DNA from: an uncultured Chloroflexota bacterium
Lineage (GTDB): Bacteria > Chloroflexota > Dehalococcoidia > Lucifugimonadales > CAJXCD01
Length of the DNA stretch: 64,000 bases
Reading direction: 5' to 3'
Assembly (NCBI GenBank): GCA_913051545.1
Contig: CAJXCD010000001.1
Location: 172,863-236,862 of the forward strand
Both the position numbers and the translations under genes were made by a program. Below, piece by piece: positions 1-8,456 of this stretch (the stretch's first letter is position 1; each line of letters opens with the position of its first letter). Below the pieces are notes generated by a model. The model ran no database searches and was not told where the DNA came from. It saw only the letters and a list, made by a program, of their open reading frames with translations.

Positions 1-164
1 TCGAGGATAATAACAGGGTGGCCTCCCCGATTAAAAACATAGACTTGATCTTTTGAGTCTACTGCTACTGCCGTAGCTTCTAAGTATCTCCATCCATTAG
101 GAAGATTCCCCCAATTTTCCCCAGACAATTCATATGTGAAACTGGAACTACCCAACTGCACCAT
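1..164 (-). CDS. NHL-repeat / peptidyl-alpha-hydroxyglycine amidating lyase-like protein, N-terminal part
   Basis: Only the first 54 codons lie in the window; the gene runs off the left edge. The start ATG (164-162) follows a clean GGAGG at 175-171. The visible residues contain ENWGNLPNGW and then VAVDSKDQVYVFNRGGHPVI. This is the first blade of the six-bladed beta-propeller proteins annotated as NHL-repeat or peptidyl-alpha-hydroxyglycine alpha-amidating lyase-like. It starts 46 bases after the aldolase gene and is probably its operon partner. The substrate cannot be told from this fragment, and the lyase label is a family name only. Confidence 0.8.
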   Translation of the reverse strand, partial: MVQLGSSSFTYELSGENWGNLPNGWRYLEATAVAVDSKDQVYVFNRGGHPVIIL

Positions 165-209
165 TTTGTGCCTCCATTATTTTCTTGTGGCTTCTTTTGT
201 AAATTATAT

Positions 210-935
210 CTACACGCTCTCCAACAATACGCGAACACCCATGTCTTTATACTTCTGGCGGTCTTCTGGGGAGTTCCTGAAGCAAACCGCCACGTTCGTG
301 CCCTCCAACTGCTCAACCACGTGTGCTATGCAATCATCCACGCTTTTGAACGGGTGATACGGGTGGAGTTCAAGACTAAAACTTAGGTCAGCCGGGCCGA
401 ACGAAAGACAATCTACCCCAGATTTAGCAAATTGCCTTGCTTTGGCTACGGCTGCCACTGACTCAACCTGCATCCACAGCACCCCTGTCTCTCCCCACCA
501 TTTTGCATACTCAAGGCGGTCAGGTGCATCTCCCAGGCCAAATCTAGCCTTGCCACCCCAACTTCTTACCCCCCGGGGAGAATAATAAAAATTGCTTACA
601 GCATCATCAACAGTGTCGTCAAGTTCCACCTGAGGCACTTCTATACCTCCCGGACCTAAATCTAAATAGTTTCCAACAAGGTATGTATGGCGCGTATGCT
701 TGATTCGAAACTGCACATGAACTCCTAGTTCGTGTGCCATCTTGCAGAAATCAGTCAAGCGATCCTCGTCATATGGCGAGTGCTGGCTATCGATTAAAAC
801 AAATTCGTAGTTTCCGCCCCCAATCAGCTCCTCTAGGAGTCTGCGGTCAGTGTTGATAGATATTGAGGCTCCTACTACGGTTTCACCTGCATTAATACGC
901 TTCTTCAAGGTGAACAACTTGTCGTCTTGATTCAT
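210..935 (-). CDS. HpcH/HpaI family class II aldolase
   Basis: A 241-residue protein of the HpaI family (metal-dependent cleavage of 4-hydroxy-2-oxoacids to pyruvate plus an aldehyde). The family's catalytic and metal positions can be seen: IDSQH (His52), QFR (Arg77), WMQVES (Glu158) and GPADLS (Asp183). Length is slightly below the usual 250-265. The ATG is preceded by AGGAGA seven bases upstream. It shares a short spacer with the NHL-type gene downstream. The true substrate is unknown; family members include 2,4-dihydroxyhept-2-enedioate aldolase and 2-keto-3-deoxy-sugar-acid aldolases. Confidence 0.85.
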   Translation of the reverse strand: MNQDDKLFTLKKRINAGETVVGASISINTDRRLLEELIGGGNYEFVLIDSQHSPYDEDRLTDFCKMAHELGVHVQFRIKHTRHTYLVGNYLDLGPGGIEVPQVELDDTVDDAVSNFYYSPRGVRSWGGKARFGLGDAPDRLEYAKWWGETGVLWMQVESVAAVAKARQFAKSGVDCLSFGPADLSFSLELHPYHPFKSVDDCIAHVVEQLEGTNVAVCFRNSPEDRQKYKDMGVRVLLESV

Positions 936-1335
936 TAATTTCTCCTGTACTTAATGTCGGGGCAATCACAAAGGCAATGCGGAGTCGTAACACAACTTTC
1001 GCAAGTCTAATAATCAGCATGCTCGGTGTCAACGCCCCATCCAGCTACATGCTAAAGATTGGAGTAAGCAATAATTCATAAAGCCTGTGGGTGTTCAATT
1101 AACGCTTGAATCGCAAAAACACATAGACAAATTTTCTACTGTAGTACTTGAAGATGTCAACGGGATGACTATTTCAACCCAAGGCAATGACCCAACCTAT
1201 CGAAGCGAAGCTTCTAGTACAAAACACTGGACATGCAGAAATCATGGCCCAAACCGTATCCTCAGACCACATCCCGTTCAGAAACCACTGCCTCTATTCT
1301 ACATTGTAGGCTAAATCTAAAAGATATCTACAAAA
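936..1335. other. Intergenic stretch without a supported gene
   Basis: About 400 bases between two minus-strand genes. A plus-strand frame open at 1087-1314 has no recognisable domain and no Shine-Dalgarno sequence, so I do not call it. The part next to 936 must hold the promoter of the aldolase gene, but I see no convincing -35/-10 pair. Confidence 0.4.
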
Positions 1336-2457
1336 TCAGGGCACCAAAAGAGCCCTAGTAACTGAAGTCCCCTTGTCTTTACCAGACCACTCCGCCTGTT
1401 TAAAGGCTTGCTCAATTTGTTCAAGGGGAAACTTGTGCGACATAACATCCAGAATCGGGTATTTTTCCTTAGCACGCACCAAAAAATCTAATGCTACGGG
1501 TAGGATGTAAGGGTCATAATGAACTGTGGGAACAATCCTGGTAACTCCCCACAGTATCTTGGAGATATCTAGACTAACACTGCTATTTGGCCAAATGTTG
1601 CCTATCTCCACGTAAGTGCCTCCTTTACGAAGCATCTCGAGACCCTCGGGAACAACCTGTGGGAATCCTACCACCTCAACAACAACATCAGCCCCCCAGC
1701 CACCAGTTAATTCTCTAACCTTTTCAACTCTAGATTCTGCTGTTACAAAATTACTCAGGTCAATAGTCTCGTCTGCCCCACAGTTCGAGGCCAACTCTAG
1801 CCTATTTGCCAAACCATCCACAACAATAACCTGGCCTGCTCCCATCTCCTTCGCTGCGGCAGTTGCATTTATCCCCAGACCCCCTGCACCTTGTATAACT
1901 ACGGTGTCACCCATGCGCATGCCAGACTGGTGGAGCCCATATATGACTTGTGATACTGCACAGTTCACACCTGCCACGGCCTCCTCTGGAAGTTCGTCTG
2001 GAACCTTAAAAACGAAATGGCCAGGCCTCAGATAATAGTAGTCCGAAAACCCTCCGCTACAATAGGGATACTCTTCCACAGATGCCCTGAAGTCGAATCT
2101 ACTAGGACAGTTATTTAATTCGCCGCGCATACATATGTAGCAACGCCTGCACGGCTGAAAGTATGTGTAAACTACCCTATCCCCTTCCTTCAGTGGCCTC
2201 CCCATAGAATCTGTAGAAATTCCCTGCCCAAGTGTATCTACAATTCCAGCCATCTCGTGACCCATGATCACAGGACCTTGCTTCCCCTTCGGTATGATAG
2301 GTTTCAGATCACCTCTCCAGTAATGCAAATCAGAGCCGCAAATACCCGCAGATGTTATTTTTATTAGAATTCCACCCGGCTCTACTGGAGGGGGAGGGAG
2401 TTCGGTTATTTCAAAATGGAACGGCTCCGTAAATATGGCTGCTTTACCCATTACCAT
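1336..2457 (-). CDS. Zinc-dependent medium-chain alcohol dehydrogenase
   Basis: A 373-residue NAD(P)-dependent MDR dehydrogenase. The GroES-like half has catalytic zinc residues Cys40 (in SAGICGSDLHYW) and His67-Glu68 (MGHEMAGIV). Structural zinc cysteines are at 103, 106, 109 and 117. The Rossmann half has GAGGLG at 190-195. The ATG at 2457 is chosen because GGAGG (2469-2465) lies seven bases upstream; a TTG directly before it is also possible. The sequence resembles threonine/sorbitol dehydrogenase-type enzymes, but the substrate cannot be assigned. It is followed by a 400-base spacer, so it is probably transcribed on its own. Confidence 0.88.
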   Translation of the reverse strand: MVMGKAAIFTEPFHFEITELPPPPVEPGGILIKITSAGICGSDLHYWRGDLKPIIPKGKQGPVIMGHEMAGIVDTLGQGISTDSMGRPLKEGDRVVYTYFQPCRRCYICMRGELNNCPSRFDFRASVEEYPYCSGGFSDYYYLRPGHFVFKVPDELPEEAVAGVNCAVSQVIYGLHQSGMRMGDTVVIQGAGGLGINATAAAKEMGAGQVIVVDGLANRLELASNCGADETIDLSNFVTAESRVEKVRELTGGWGADVVVEVVGFPQVVPEGLEMLRKGGTYVEIGNIWPNSSVSLDISKILWGVTRIVPTVHYDPYILPVALDFLVRAKEKYPILDVMSHKFPLEQIEQAFKQAEWSGKDKGTSVTRALLVP

Positions 2458-2590
2458 CAAATTTCCTCCAAGACCGTTTGGTTTTTTTCTTCGCGTGAAT
2501 CGGCGCTACTATAGACGTAGCCTTTCTTGCTGTCAATGTACTTCAATTTAAATCCCTGAGATAAACCTCATCTGCATAGAAAGACTTTGG

Positions 2591-3844
2591 TTACTCCTGA
2601 AAACGCCTTATGACGATGCTAGCATTTTGACCACCGAAGCCAAAACTGTTTGAAATTACTGTATCAACCCGCTGTTTTCTAGATAGATTTGGCACGTAAT
2701 CCAAGTCGCATTCCGGATCAGGGAAATCGTAATTAATTGTGGCATGTATTTCACCTGTTTCAATTGTCTTGACGCATACCACCGCCTCAAGCGCACCGGC
2801 GGCACCCATGCCATGGCCCGTCATGGATTTAGTAGAACTGATCGGGATATTGTAAGCTTTTTCTCCAAAGACTGTCTTTATGGCAAGCGTTTCCGAAAAG
2901 TCATTTTTCGGAGTAGAGGTCCCGTGGGCGTTAATATAGTCTACATCAGCTGGGCTAACTTTGGCTCCTTCCAATGCAAACCTCATTGCTCGAGCTGCCC
3001 CGCCACCATCTTCATCGGGTTGAACTGCATGATAGGCATCAGACGAAACACCAAGGCTGATAACCTCCGCCAGTATATTTGCCCCACGGCTCTTGGCATG
3101 ATCTAGACTTTCAATAACAAGTATGCCCGCCCCCTCAGCTGGTACAAAACCGTCTCTTTCGGCATCAAAGGGGCGACTGGCAGACTCTGGCTTATCATTG
3201 CGCTTGGAAGACAAAGCCTTTATGACATTAAATCCACCAAGGCCTAGCTGGCAGATTCCCGCCTCTGTACCTCCTCCAAGCACAACATCTGCTACCCCCC
3301 TCTTAATAACTTCTGCGGCTTCACCAACACCCTGTGTGCCTGCCGCACATGCAGTTATAACTGTGGACGAATACCCCTTGAGCCCAAAAATTCTGCTAAC
3401 ATTTGCCGCTGCCATGTTAGGTAATACCATCGGTATAAAGTAGGGGCTTACTTTCATGCCTCCTCTTTCTGACATCACCCTTGCGTTGTCCTCCGTAGTA
3501 GGGAATCCTCCATTCCCGTTACCTATCACCACCCCCATCCTTTCTTCATTGGTATTTGCCGTTTCCAGGCCAGAATCTTCGATCGCTAGTCTGGCAGCCG
3601 CAACGGCCAATTGGGAAAATCTGGCCATTCTTTTTGCATCTTTTACTTCCATATATTGTGTCGGGTCGAAGTCGTTGACTTCCCCCGCCACTTGACAAGG
3701 AAATGGAGTAGCGTCACACAAGGTTATCGGCCCTATGCCGGATCGACCAGAAACCAAATTTGACCAGTATTCTACGACCGTATTACCGATGGGACTTATG
3801 ACCCCCATGCCTGTTATTACTGCCCGCCTATGGTCGTTTTTCAT
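2591..3844 (-). CDS. fabF: Beta-ketoacyl-[acyl-carrier-protein] synthase II
   Basis: A 417-residue condensing enzyme of fatty-acid elongation, joining malonyl-ACP to acyl-ACP in the cytosol. The thiolase-fold active site is complete: Cys166 in TACAAGTQG, His307 in NAHGTSTPKND, Lys339 and His344 in STKSMTGHGMGAAG. The C-terminal GFGGQNAS motif is present. Length fits FabF (about 410). AGAGG lies seven bases before the ATG. It starts 15 bases after the end of folC on the same strand, so the two are probably co-transcribed. No other fab genes are in the window. Confidence 0.95.
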   Translation of the reverse strand: MKNDHRRAVITGMGVISPIGNTVVEYWSNLVSGRSGIGPITLCDATPFPCQVAGEVNDFDPTQYMEVKDAKRMARFSQLAVAAARLAIEDSGLETANTNEERMGVVIGNGNGGFPTTEDNARVMSERGGMKVSPYFIPMVLPNMAAANVSRIFGLKGYSSTVITACAAGTQGVGEAAEVIKRGVADVVLGGGTEAGICQLGLGGFNVIKALSSKRNDKPESASRPFDAERDGFVPAEGAGILVIESLDHAKSRGANILAEVISLGVSSDAYHAVQPDEDGGGAARAMRFALEGAKVSPADVDYINAHGTSTPKNDFSETLAIKTVFGEKAYNIPISSTKSMTGHGMGAAGALEAVVCVKTIETGEIHATINYDFPDPECDLDYVPNLSRKQRVDTVISNSFGFGGQNASIVIRRFQE

Positions 3845-3859
3845 AATACGGCCTCTCTT

Positions 3860-5257
3860 TCATACCGCCTGAATATCCGAATTCACACTCCCCATATTAG
3901 GATATAGTTCAGGCACCATTTTATAAACACCTTCTAGAATCTCTGCCGCAACAGACAGTGATCCCGTACATAATATTATTGAGTCTTTTCCCATGGAAAT
4001 GGCCCTTTCTAATCCTGCAAAAACACTATCTTCCTCATATGAGACCTTTATTCCCTGCTTTTTTGCTACGCTTGATATCACTTCAGCATCAACTGCCTTT
4101 GGGTGCCTTGACTTAACGGCCACAAGGGGTGAATCGAGCTCCTTTAGAGACTCAAGCATACTGTCCAAACTGTGTCCATGCAGTGCACCAAACAAAAGAA
4201 CGACTCGATTTATACCAAACATAGCTGATACATTTTCAGAAAGCCTTTTAATAGAAGACTCATTATGTGCACCGTCGACGACTAACGTTTTGCCGCTGAC
4301 CTTTAATATTTGGAACCTGGCAGGCCAATCCACACACTTTATACCGTCTCGAATGTTTTCGTGGTTTATCTCTAATCCTTGCTGATTTAGAGTTTCAGCC
4401 ACTGCTACAGCAGTGGCGGCATTCTCTATCTGATAATCGCCCAGCATCGAGGTTTTCAACTCATATCGATTTTTGGATCCGCGAATGTAGAAACTCTGCC
4501 CGTCTACATTCGCTTCACATACCTGTATCTTATACCTATCAGATACGGATATTACAGGTGCCTCCATCTCTTCCGCCCTTTGTTTTATGGACTTCATGGC
4601 ATTTTGAATTTGGGGCGCAACAACGACCGGGGTCTTGCGCTTTATAATGCCTGCTTTCTCTCTGGCAATTTCACCGACAGTTGGTCCTAATGTTTCAACG
4701 TGGTCTAAACTGATCGGGGTTATTGCACAAACTTGTGGCAGTATCACATTGGTGGCGTCAAGCCTTCCCCCCAAACCCACTTCTATCACTTGTATATCTG
4801 TCTTTGAGCGCTGAAAGTGTAGAAAGGCCAGTAAGGTAATGGCCTCAAAAAAGGTTGTGCTTCCGTACCCAAATTTCTTTTCGGTCTTCTTGATTGAAGG
4901 CCATACTTCTTCTAGCCTAGCGCAAAAATCGGATTCTGAAATCGGTTTTGCGTCTATGCGAATCCTTTCTGTCATTTTATGTAAGTGTGGAGATGTATAT
5001 AACCCTACTTTATATCCGGCCGTCGACAAGACGGATGCAATCATTGCAGAAGTGCTACCTTTGCCGTCTGAACCTGCTACGTGTATCGATGGTACTTGCT
5101 TGTGTGGATCGCCCATATGACCCAATAGGTATTGCATACGTTCCAGTCGGAACAAGGATCGGTTGGGTATGCTCACCGACCTCTCAAAATCAACTAGGCC
5201 ACCTAGTTTATCTATAGCCTCTTTGTAACTCATCTGTGCTGTCGAAATCCCAGTCAT
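3860..5257 (-). CDS. folC: Dihydrofolate synthase / folylpolyglutamate synthase
   Basis: A 465-residue Mur-ligase-family enzyme that adds glutamate to dihydropteroate and folates using ATP. The P-loop GSDGKGSTS is at 62-70, followed by the TSPHL motif; GGRLDATN and ISLDHVETLG mark the central domain, and the C-terminal Mur-ligase domain ends near residue 460. The ATG at 5257 has no clear ribosome-binding site; a second ATG at 5233 (MSYKEAIDKLGG) is an alternative that would still leave the family's usual start. It lies upstream of fabF on the same strand. Confidence 0.92.
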   Translation of the reverse strand: MTGISTAQMSYKEAIDKLGGLVDFERSVSIPNRSLFRLERMQYLLGHMGDPHKQVPSIHVAGSDGKGSTSAMIASVLSTAGYKVGLYTSPHLHKMTERIRIDAKPISESDFCARLEEVWPSIKKTEKKFGYGSTTFFEAITLLAFLHFQRSKTDIQVIEVGLGGRLDATNVILPQVCAITPISLDHVETLGPTVGEIAREKAGIIKRKTPVVVAPQIQNAMKSIKQRAEEMEAPVISVSDRYKIQVCEANVDGQSFYIRGSKNRYELKTSMLGDYQIENAATAVAVAETLNQQGLEINHENIRDGIKCVDWPARFQILKVSGKTLVVDGAHNESSIKRLSENVSAMFGINRVVLLFGALHGHSLDSMLESLKELDSPLVAVKSRHPKAVDAEVISSVAKKQGIKVSYEEDSVFAGLERAISMGKDSIILCTGSLSVAAEILEGVYKMVPELYPNMGSVNSDIQAV

Positions 5258-5432
5258 ATATCTAATGCACGGAAGCCTGCCGTATCCTCCAGATTAATTA
5301 TTTGTAAATGTTTGGTAAGAGCCGCCTACAAAAATAGCCGTGTTGATTCCATCTCGAATGTTCTGTTTAGTGTTTTCGCCCTCATCTTAAGTAAGACGTG
5401 TGTGTCTTTTCCCTTTTTTAGACAGCCCCTCC

Positions 5433-6089
5433 TTAACTCGGACCTAAACACACCTTCGCACTGTTTTTATCATCCTTACTCCTGTGTGCCTCTATGGTTC
5501 GTGAGTTCTGCCAATCACATTTATGTATGTCCATCTTTACGAAATCCATACCCTCTCTGCGCACATTCTTCGTTTCTAGAAACCCAGCTTTCGCAAAGGA
5601 GCTGCGCGCCCTCGCATTCCATTCGAGTGTATGTAGATAAACCCTCCCAATCGGTGTGGCTTCAAATATATGACATAGCAAGACCAGTACGGCATCTGTA
5701 CCGTAACCCATACCTTGATATCTTCTGTCCCCTATCATAATGCCAAGTTCCGCCTGTCGTCTCCTCGGGTCAATGTCGTAATACATGCAATTTCCAATGT
5801 GAATGCCTTCAATTGTGTCCACTGCTAAGCGCTTCGAGCTCGAATTTGGATAATCTAACTCTCCCCTGGAGTACTTCATGAACGCACTGTATGACATTTT
5901 AATGGGCCTTGTTGCATCAAGCTTAGATAGCTCTGGGTCCGTACGCCAAGCGTAATCATTCACTGAATCTTCAAGAAGCTTGTCTCTTAATACGACCTTC
6001 GCCCCTTGCAAAAACAATTTCGAATGACTTTTACTTTCTTGCTCTCGCCTTAACCATGGCAATGCTTTTTTCAACAACTCGCACCTCAT
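5433..6089 (-). CDS. GNAT acetyltransferase, RimJ/RimL-like
   Basis: A protein of up to 218 residues with a GNAT fold. The acetyl-CoA loop YQGMGYGTDA lies near residues 124-133, preceded by AELGIMIGD and followed by NARARSSFAKAGF, the typical RimJ/RimL C-terminal strand-helix. The ATG at 6089 lies 59 bases inside the preceding Nudix gene, so the true start may be later; the conserved domain begins near FLQGAKVVLRD (residue 26). The substrate could be a protein N-terminus or a small amine. It is co-directional and overlapping with the Nudix gene, so translation is probably coupled. Confidence 0.8.
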   Translation of the reverse strand: MRCELLKKALPWLRREQESKSHSKLFLQGAKVVLRDKLLEDSVNDYAWRTDPELSKLDATRPIKMSYSAFMKYSRGELDYPNSSSKRLAVDTIEGIHIGNCMYYDIDPRRRQAELGIMIGDRRYQGMGYGTDAVLVLLCHIFEATPIGRVYLHTLEWNARARSSFAKAGFLETKNVRREGMDFVKMDIHKCDWQNSRTIEAHRSKDDKNSAKVCLGPS

Positions 6090-6477
6090 TCTGATAGGTC
6101 ATTGCCCTAAGGGCTAGCGGGGCCGCAAACCATTCTACGATATCAAATTCGTAGTCATGCAAAGAAGTGTCGCCACCTACCGCTTCCATCAAATAGTAAT
6201 TCACCTGCTTATGGCAAAGCGAATCATTTTCTGGTGAAGTGAACCAATACTCAATGATATCTATAAAGGACCCCAAATTAATTTCTAGCCCTGTTTCTTC
6301 TTTTGCCTCTCTAGAAGCTGTCTCTTCAATAGTCTCGTTGAGCTCAGGTGTCCCTTTGGGTAATGCCCATAATTTAGGTGAACGCCTGCCGCACAAGACA
6401 ATCTCAATATCGTCTCCGCAAAAACGATATATAACACCTCCGGCTGAGAGGCGTTCTTCTACTGCTTGACTTGACAT
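6031..6477 (-). CDS. Nudix hydrolase
   Basis: A 148-residue protein with a full Nudix box at residues 42-64 (G-x5-E-x7-R-E-x2-E-E-x-G-L), which binds Mg2+ for hydrolysis of nucleoside diphosphates linked to another moiety. The N-terminal SAGGVIYR and LWALPKG strands are typical of small housecleaning or Ap4A-type Nudix enzymes. The substrate is not predictable. It overlaps the acetyltransferase gene and is divergent from the pyrimidine operon; the shared 6478-6690 spacer would hold both promoters. Confidence 0.85.
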   Translation of the reverse strand: MSSQAVEERLSAGGVIYRFCGDDIEIVLCGRRSPKLWALPKGTPELNETIEETASREAKEETGLEINLGSFIDIIEYWFTSPENDSLCHKQVNYYLMEAVGGDTSLHDYEFDIVEWFAAPLALRAMTYQNEVRVVEKSIAMVKARARK

Positions 6478-6562
6478 TAACTAGACGTCTGACCTCACTC
6501 AAATTTTATTTCGGACAAAATAGGATAGTCAAGGCATTTTGGGGATTAATTTACTTTCGACC

Positions 6563-6591
6563 TTGCTCATTTTTCGGTGCCATTGTATACT
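6563..6591 (+). promoter_or_regulatory. Promoter of the pyr operon
   Basis: TTGCTC at 6563-6568 and TATACT at 6586-6591 are separated by 17 bases, a good sigma-70-type match. Transcription would start near 6598, just before the PyrR-binding element at 6612-6646, so the leader is transcribed from its beginning. Confidence 0.6.
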
Positions 6592-6611
6592 AATCGAGGA
6601 TGGATGGCGCA

Positions 6612-6646
6612 TCCCTTTAAATCAGTCCGGTGAGGCTGGCAAGGCG
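6612..6646 (+). promoter_or_regulatory. PyrR-binding RNA element (pyr leader)
   Basis: The sequence ATCAGTCCGGTGAGGCTGGC (6621-6640), followed by AAGG, matches the PyrR-binding loop consensus known from Bacillus-type pyr leaders (AGUCC-loop with GNGAGG-CU-NGCAAGG). The hairpin core AGTCC/GGCT is at 6624-6637. The 3' flank GGCAAG (6638-6643) is complementary to CTTGCC (6717-6722) in the 5' arm of the terminator. PyrR bound with UMP would therefore block the antiterminator and favour termination. The RNA element is recognised from memory of the family; a covariance-model scan was not run. Confidence 0.88.
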
Positions 6647-6713
6647 CGGAAATTTGTAAGTTTGTAGTTAGATCAAAGCCTTACCTAACTATGAATCAGG
6701 ATCGATTGTTTGG

Positions 6714-6746
6714 CCTCTTGCCTCTCACTAGCAGGAGGTTTTTTTT
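6714..6746 (+). terminator. pyr operon attenuator (intrinsic terminator)
   Basis: The arms 6714-6721 (CCTCTTGC) and 6731-6738 (GCAGGAGG) pair over 8 bp (one G-T) around a 9-base loop, followed by eight Ts (6739-6746). It lies after the PyrR element and before the first plausible pyrR start. The 3' arm contains AGGAGG, the best Shine-Dalgarno match for a TTG start at 6745. Folding of the terminator would therefore also hide the ribosome-binding site. Confidence 0.88.
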
Positions 6747-7350
6747 GCCCGCGTCAATCTCGCTGAATAAATTTGGGCACGCATTGTCCAACCCTAATGA
6801 AAAGCGCGTTTTAGATGACAGTCAGGTTCATCGTGCCATTTCTCGTATCTCCCACGAAATTCTAGAGAAAAACAGCGGGACGACAAATATTGTGCTTGTA
6901 GGGATTCACACGCGCGGAGCAATGCTGGCTCGTCGCCTTTACGAGGCAGTTCAAAGCATAGATGAAGATCGAGAAGTATCTCTTGGCACACTCGATGTCG
7001 GATTATACAGGGACGATTTTTCGCGTGGGGCAAGACCACATGTTAGACCGACCATCATCCCTGTCCCCCTGGACAGTCGACTTACAGTTCTCGTTGACGA
7101 CGTGCTTTATACAGGAAGAACAGTCCGGGCTGCCATGAATGCCCTTATAGATTTCGGACGCCCTCAGCAAATTCAACTAGGGGTTCTTGTGGACCGTGGA
7201 CACCGTGAACTGCCTATAAAAGCTGATTATGTAGGAAAAAACATACCCACGTCGAGAGACGAAGATGTGCGCGTAAGGATCAAAGAAGAAGATGGGCTAG
7301 ATGAGGTTGTTGTTGTCAATCATGGAGAACAGGATGAAGAAACCAAATAG
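6745..7350 (+). CDS. pyrR: PyrR: pyr operon attenuation regulator / uracil phosphoribosyltransferase
   Basis: An RNA-binding regulator of the pyr operon with a phosphoribosyltransferase fold. The PRPP loop is VDDVLYTGRT (about residues 117-126 from this start); the N-terminal core NEKRVLDDSQVHRAISRIS and VGIHTRGAMLARRL match PyrR. The frame is open from an ATG at 6691, but that start lies upstream of the terminator and is excluded. TTG 6745 has AGGAGG six bases upstream (201 residues). TTG 6784 would give 188 residues, closer to the usual 180, but has a poor ribosome-binding site. The gene is followed by an overlapping pyrB. Confidence 0.93.
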   Translation: MPASISLNKFGHALSNPNEKRVLDDSQVHRAISRISHEILEKNSGTTNIVLVGIHTRGAMLARRLYEAVQSIDEDREVSLGTLDVGLYRDDFSRGARPHVRPTIIPVPLDSRLTVLVDDVLYTGRTVRAAMNALIDFGRPQQIQLGVLVDRGHRELPIKADYVGKNIPTSRDEDVRVRIKEEDGLDEVVVVNHGEQDEETK

Positions 7351-8338
7351 CCCACAAGAACAGGCAGCACCAAAAAGATGCCACGTCTTGGACTTAGACG
7401 ACTTCTCGGAAGGAGAAATACAAAGCGTCTTGTCTGACGCTTCTGCCATGTCCGAAATTCTTGACCGTGACATCAAAAAGGCGCCCACTCTACGCGGCAA
7501 AAGTATTGCCACTATGTTTATGGAACCCAGTACGAGAACTCGGTCCTCTTTCGAGCAAGCAGCCAAGATGCTCAGTGCAGACGTGATTAGTATTGGTGTA
7601 TCAGGCAGTAGCTCTGAGAAGGGAGAATCCACTTATAACACAGCCCTTACCCTTCAGGCCATGGGCATAGACTTGATAGTCGTAAGACACCCATTGTCTG
7701 GAACGCCAAACTTTCTGGCTAAATATTTGAATGCTTCCATAATAAATGCCGGGGATGGAAGCCATGCCCACCCTACACAAGCCCTTCTCGACTTGTACAC
7801 CATCAACAGTAAATTTGGGAGGATACGTGATTTACGCGTGGTTATAGTAGGTGACATTCTCTATAGCAGGGTCGCGAGGTCAAACCTGTGGGGACTCACA
7901 AAAATGGGTGCCCAGGTTGTGCTATGTGGCCCTCGAACTCTCATCCCTGATGACTTTGTAGCTAACCAACATTGTCTCGACAATCACCCTTTTAAAACGG
8001 TAACCGTTGAACACTCCATTGATCGCGCCATTGAAGGCGCCGACGTTGTAATGGCATTGCGTCTTCAACTGGAGCGTCAAAGTGCAGGCCATCTCCCTTC
8101 ACTCAAGGAATATTCTCAAATGTATTGTGTAACCTCAGAAAGGCTACTCGTTGCGAATCCTGACGCTTTGGTAATGCACCCCGGCCCATTAAATGAGGGT
8201 GTTGAAATTGACCCGGAGGTTGCACATGGAACTAAGTCTGTAATAGAAGACCAGGTAACCAATGGACTTGCTATTCGGATGGCCCTCCTATATCGACTAA
8301 TTGCCCCGACAGAATCTGGAGTAAGTGTAAGCTTTTGA
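7334..8338 (+). CDS. pyrB: Aspartate carbamoyltransferase catalytic subunit
   Basis: It condenses carbamoyl phosphate and aspartate to carbamoyl aspartate, the first committed step of pyrimidine synthesis. Carbamoyl-phosphate sites PSTRTR (65-70) and HPTQ (146-149) are intact, and the HPGPLNEG loop is near the C-terminus (family consensus HPxPxNRxVEI; here Glu replaces the usual Arg). The ATG at 7334 is chosen because GGAG at 7324-7327 lies six bases upstream; it overlaps the pyrR end by 17 bases. Length is 334 residues. No regulatory pyrI subunit gene is present. Confidence 0.95.
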   Translation: MKKPNSPQEQAAPKRCHVLDLDDFSEGEIQSVLSDASAMSEILDRDIKKAPTLRGKSIATMFMEPSTRTRSSFEQAAKMLSADVISIGVSGSSSEKGESTYNTALTLQAMGIDLIVVRHPLSGTPNFLAKYLNASIINAGDGSHAHPTQALLDLYTINSKFGRIRDLRVVIVGDILYSRVARSNLWGLTKMGAQVVLCGPRTLIPDDFVANQHCLDNHPFKTVTVEHSIDRAIEGADVVMALRLQLERQSAGHLPSLKEYSQMYCVTSERLLVANPDALVMHPGPLNEGVEIDPEVAHGTKSVIEDQVTNGLAIRMALLYRLIAPTESGVSVSF

Positions 8339-8456
8339 TGAACCACCGAACCAACAATGACCCCTTCCTTTTCTCTGGCTATGAGATTAGTTGTCGGCAA
8401 TATCAGAATTCACGCTCTCCCCTACCGGAATCCATGATTGGGAACATTGATATCCC

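Noticed and set aside
1087-1314. A 75-codon plus-strand frame in the 936-1335 spacer
   Set aside because: No recognisable domain, no ribosome-binding site, and composition like non-coding sequence.
5312-5740. A 142-codon plus-strand frame opposite the acetyltransferase
   Set aside because: Antisense to a gene with a clear GNAT motif; its product is Ser/Pro/Cys-rich with no domain.
6691-6744. A longer pyrR starting at ATG 6691
   Set aside because: It would run through the attenuator, has no ribosome-binding site, and its first 18 residues have no counterpart in PyrR.
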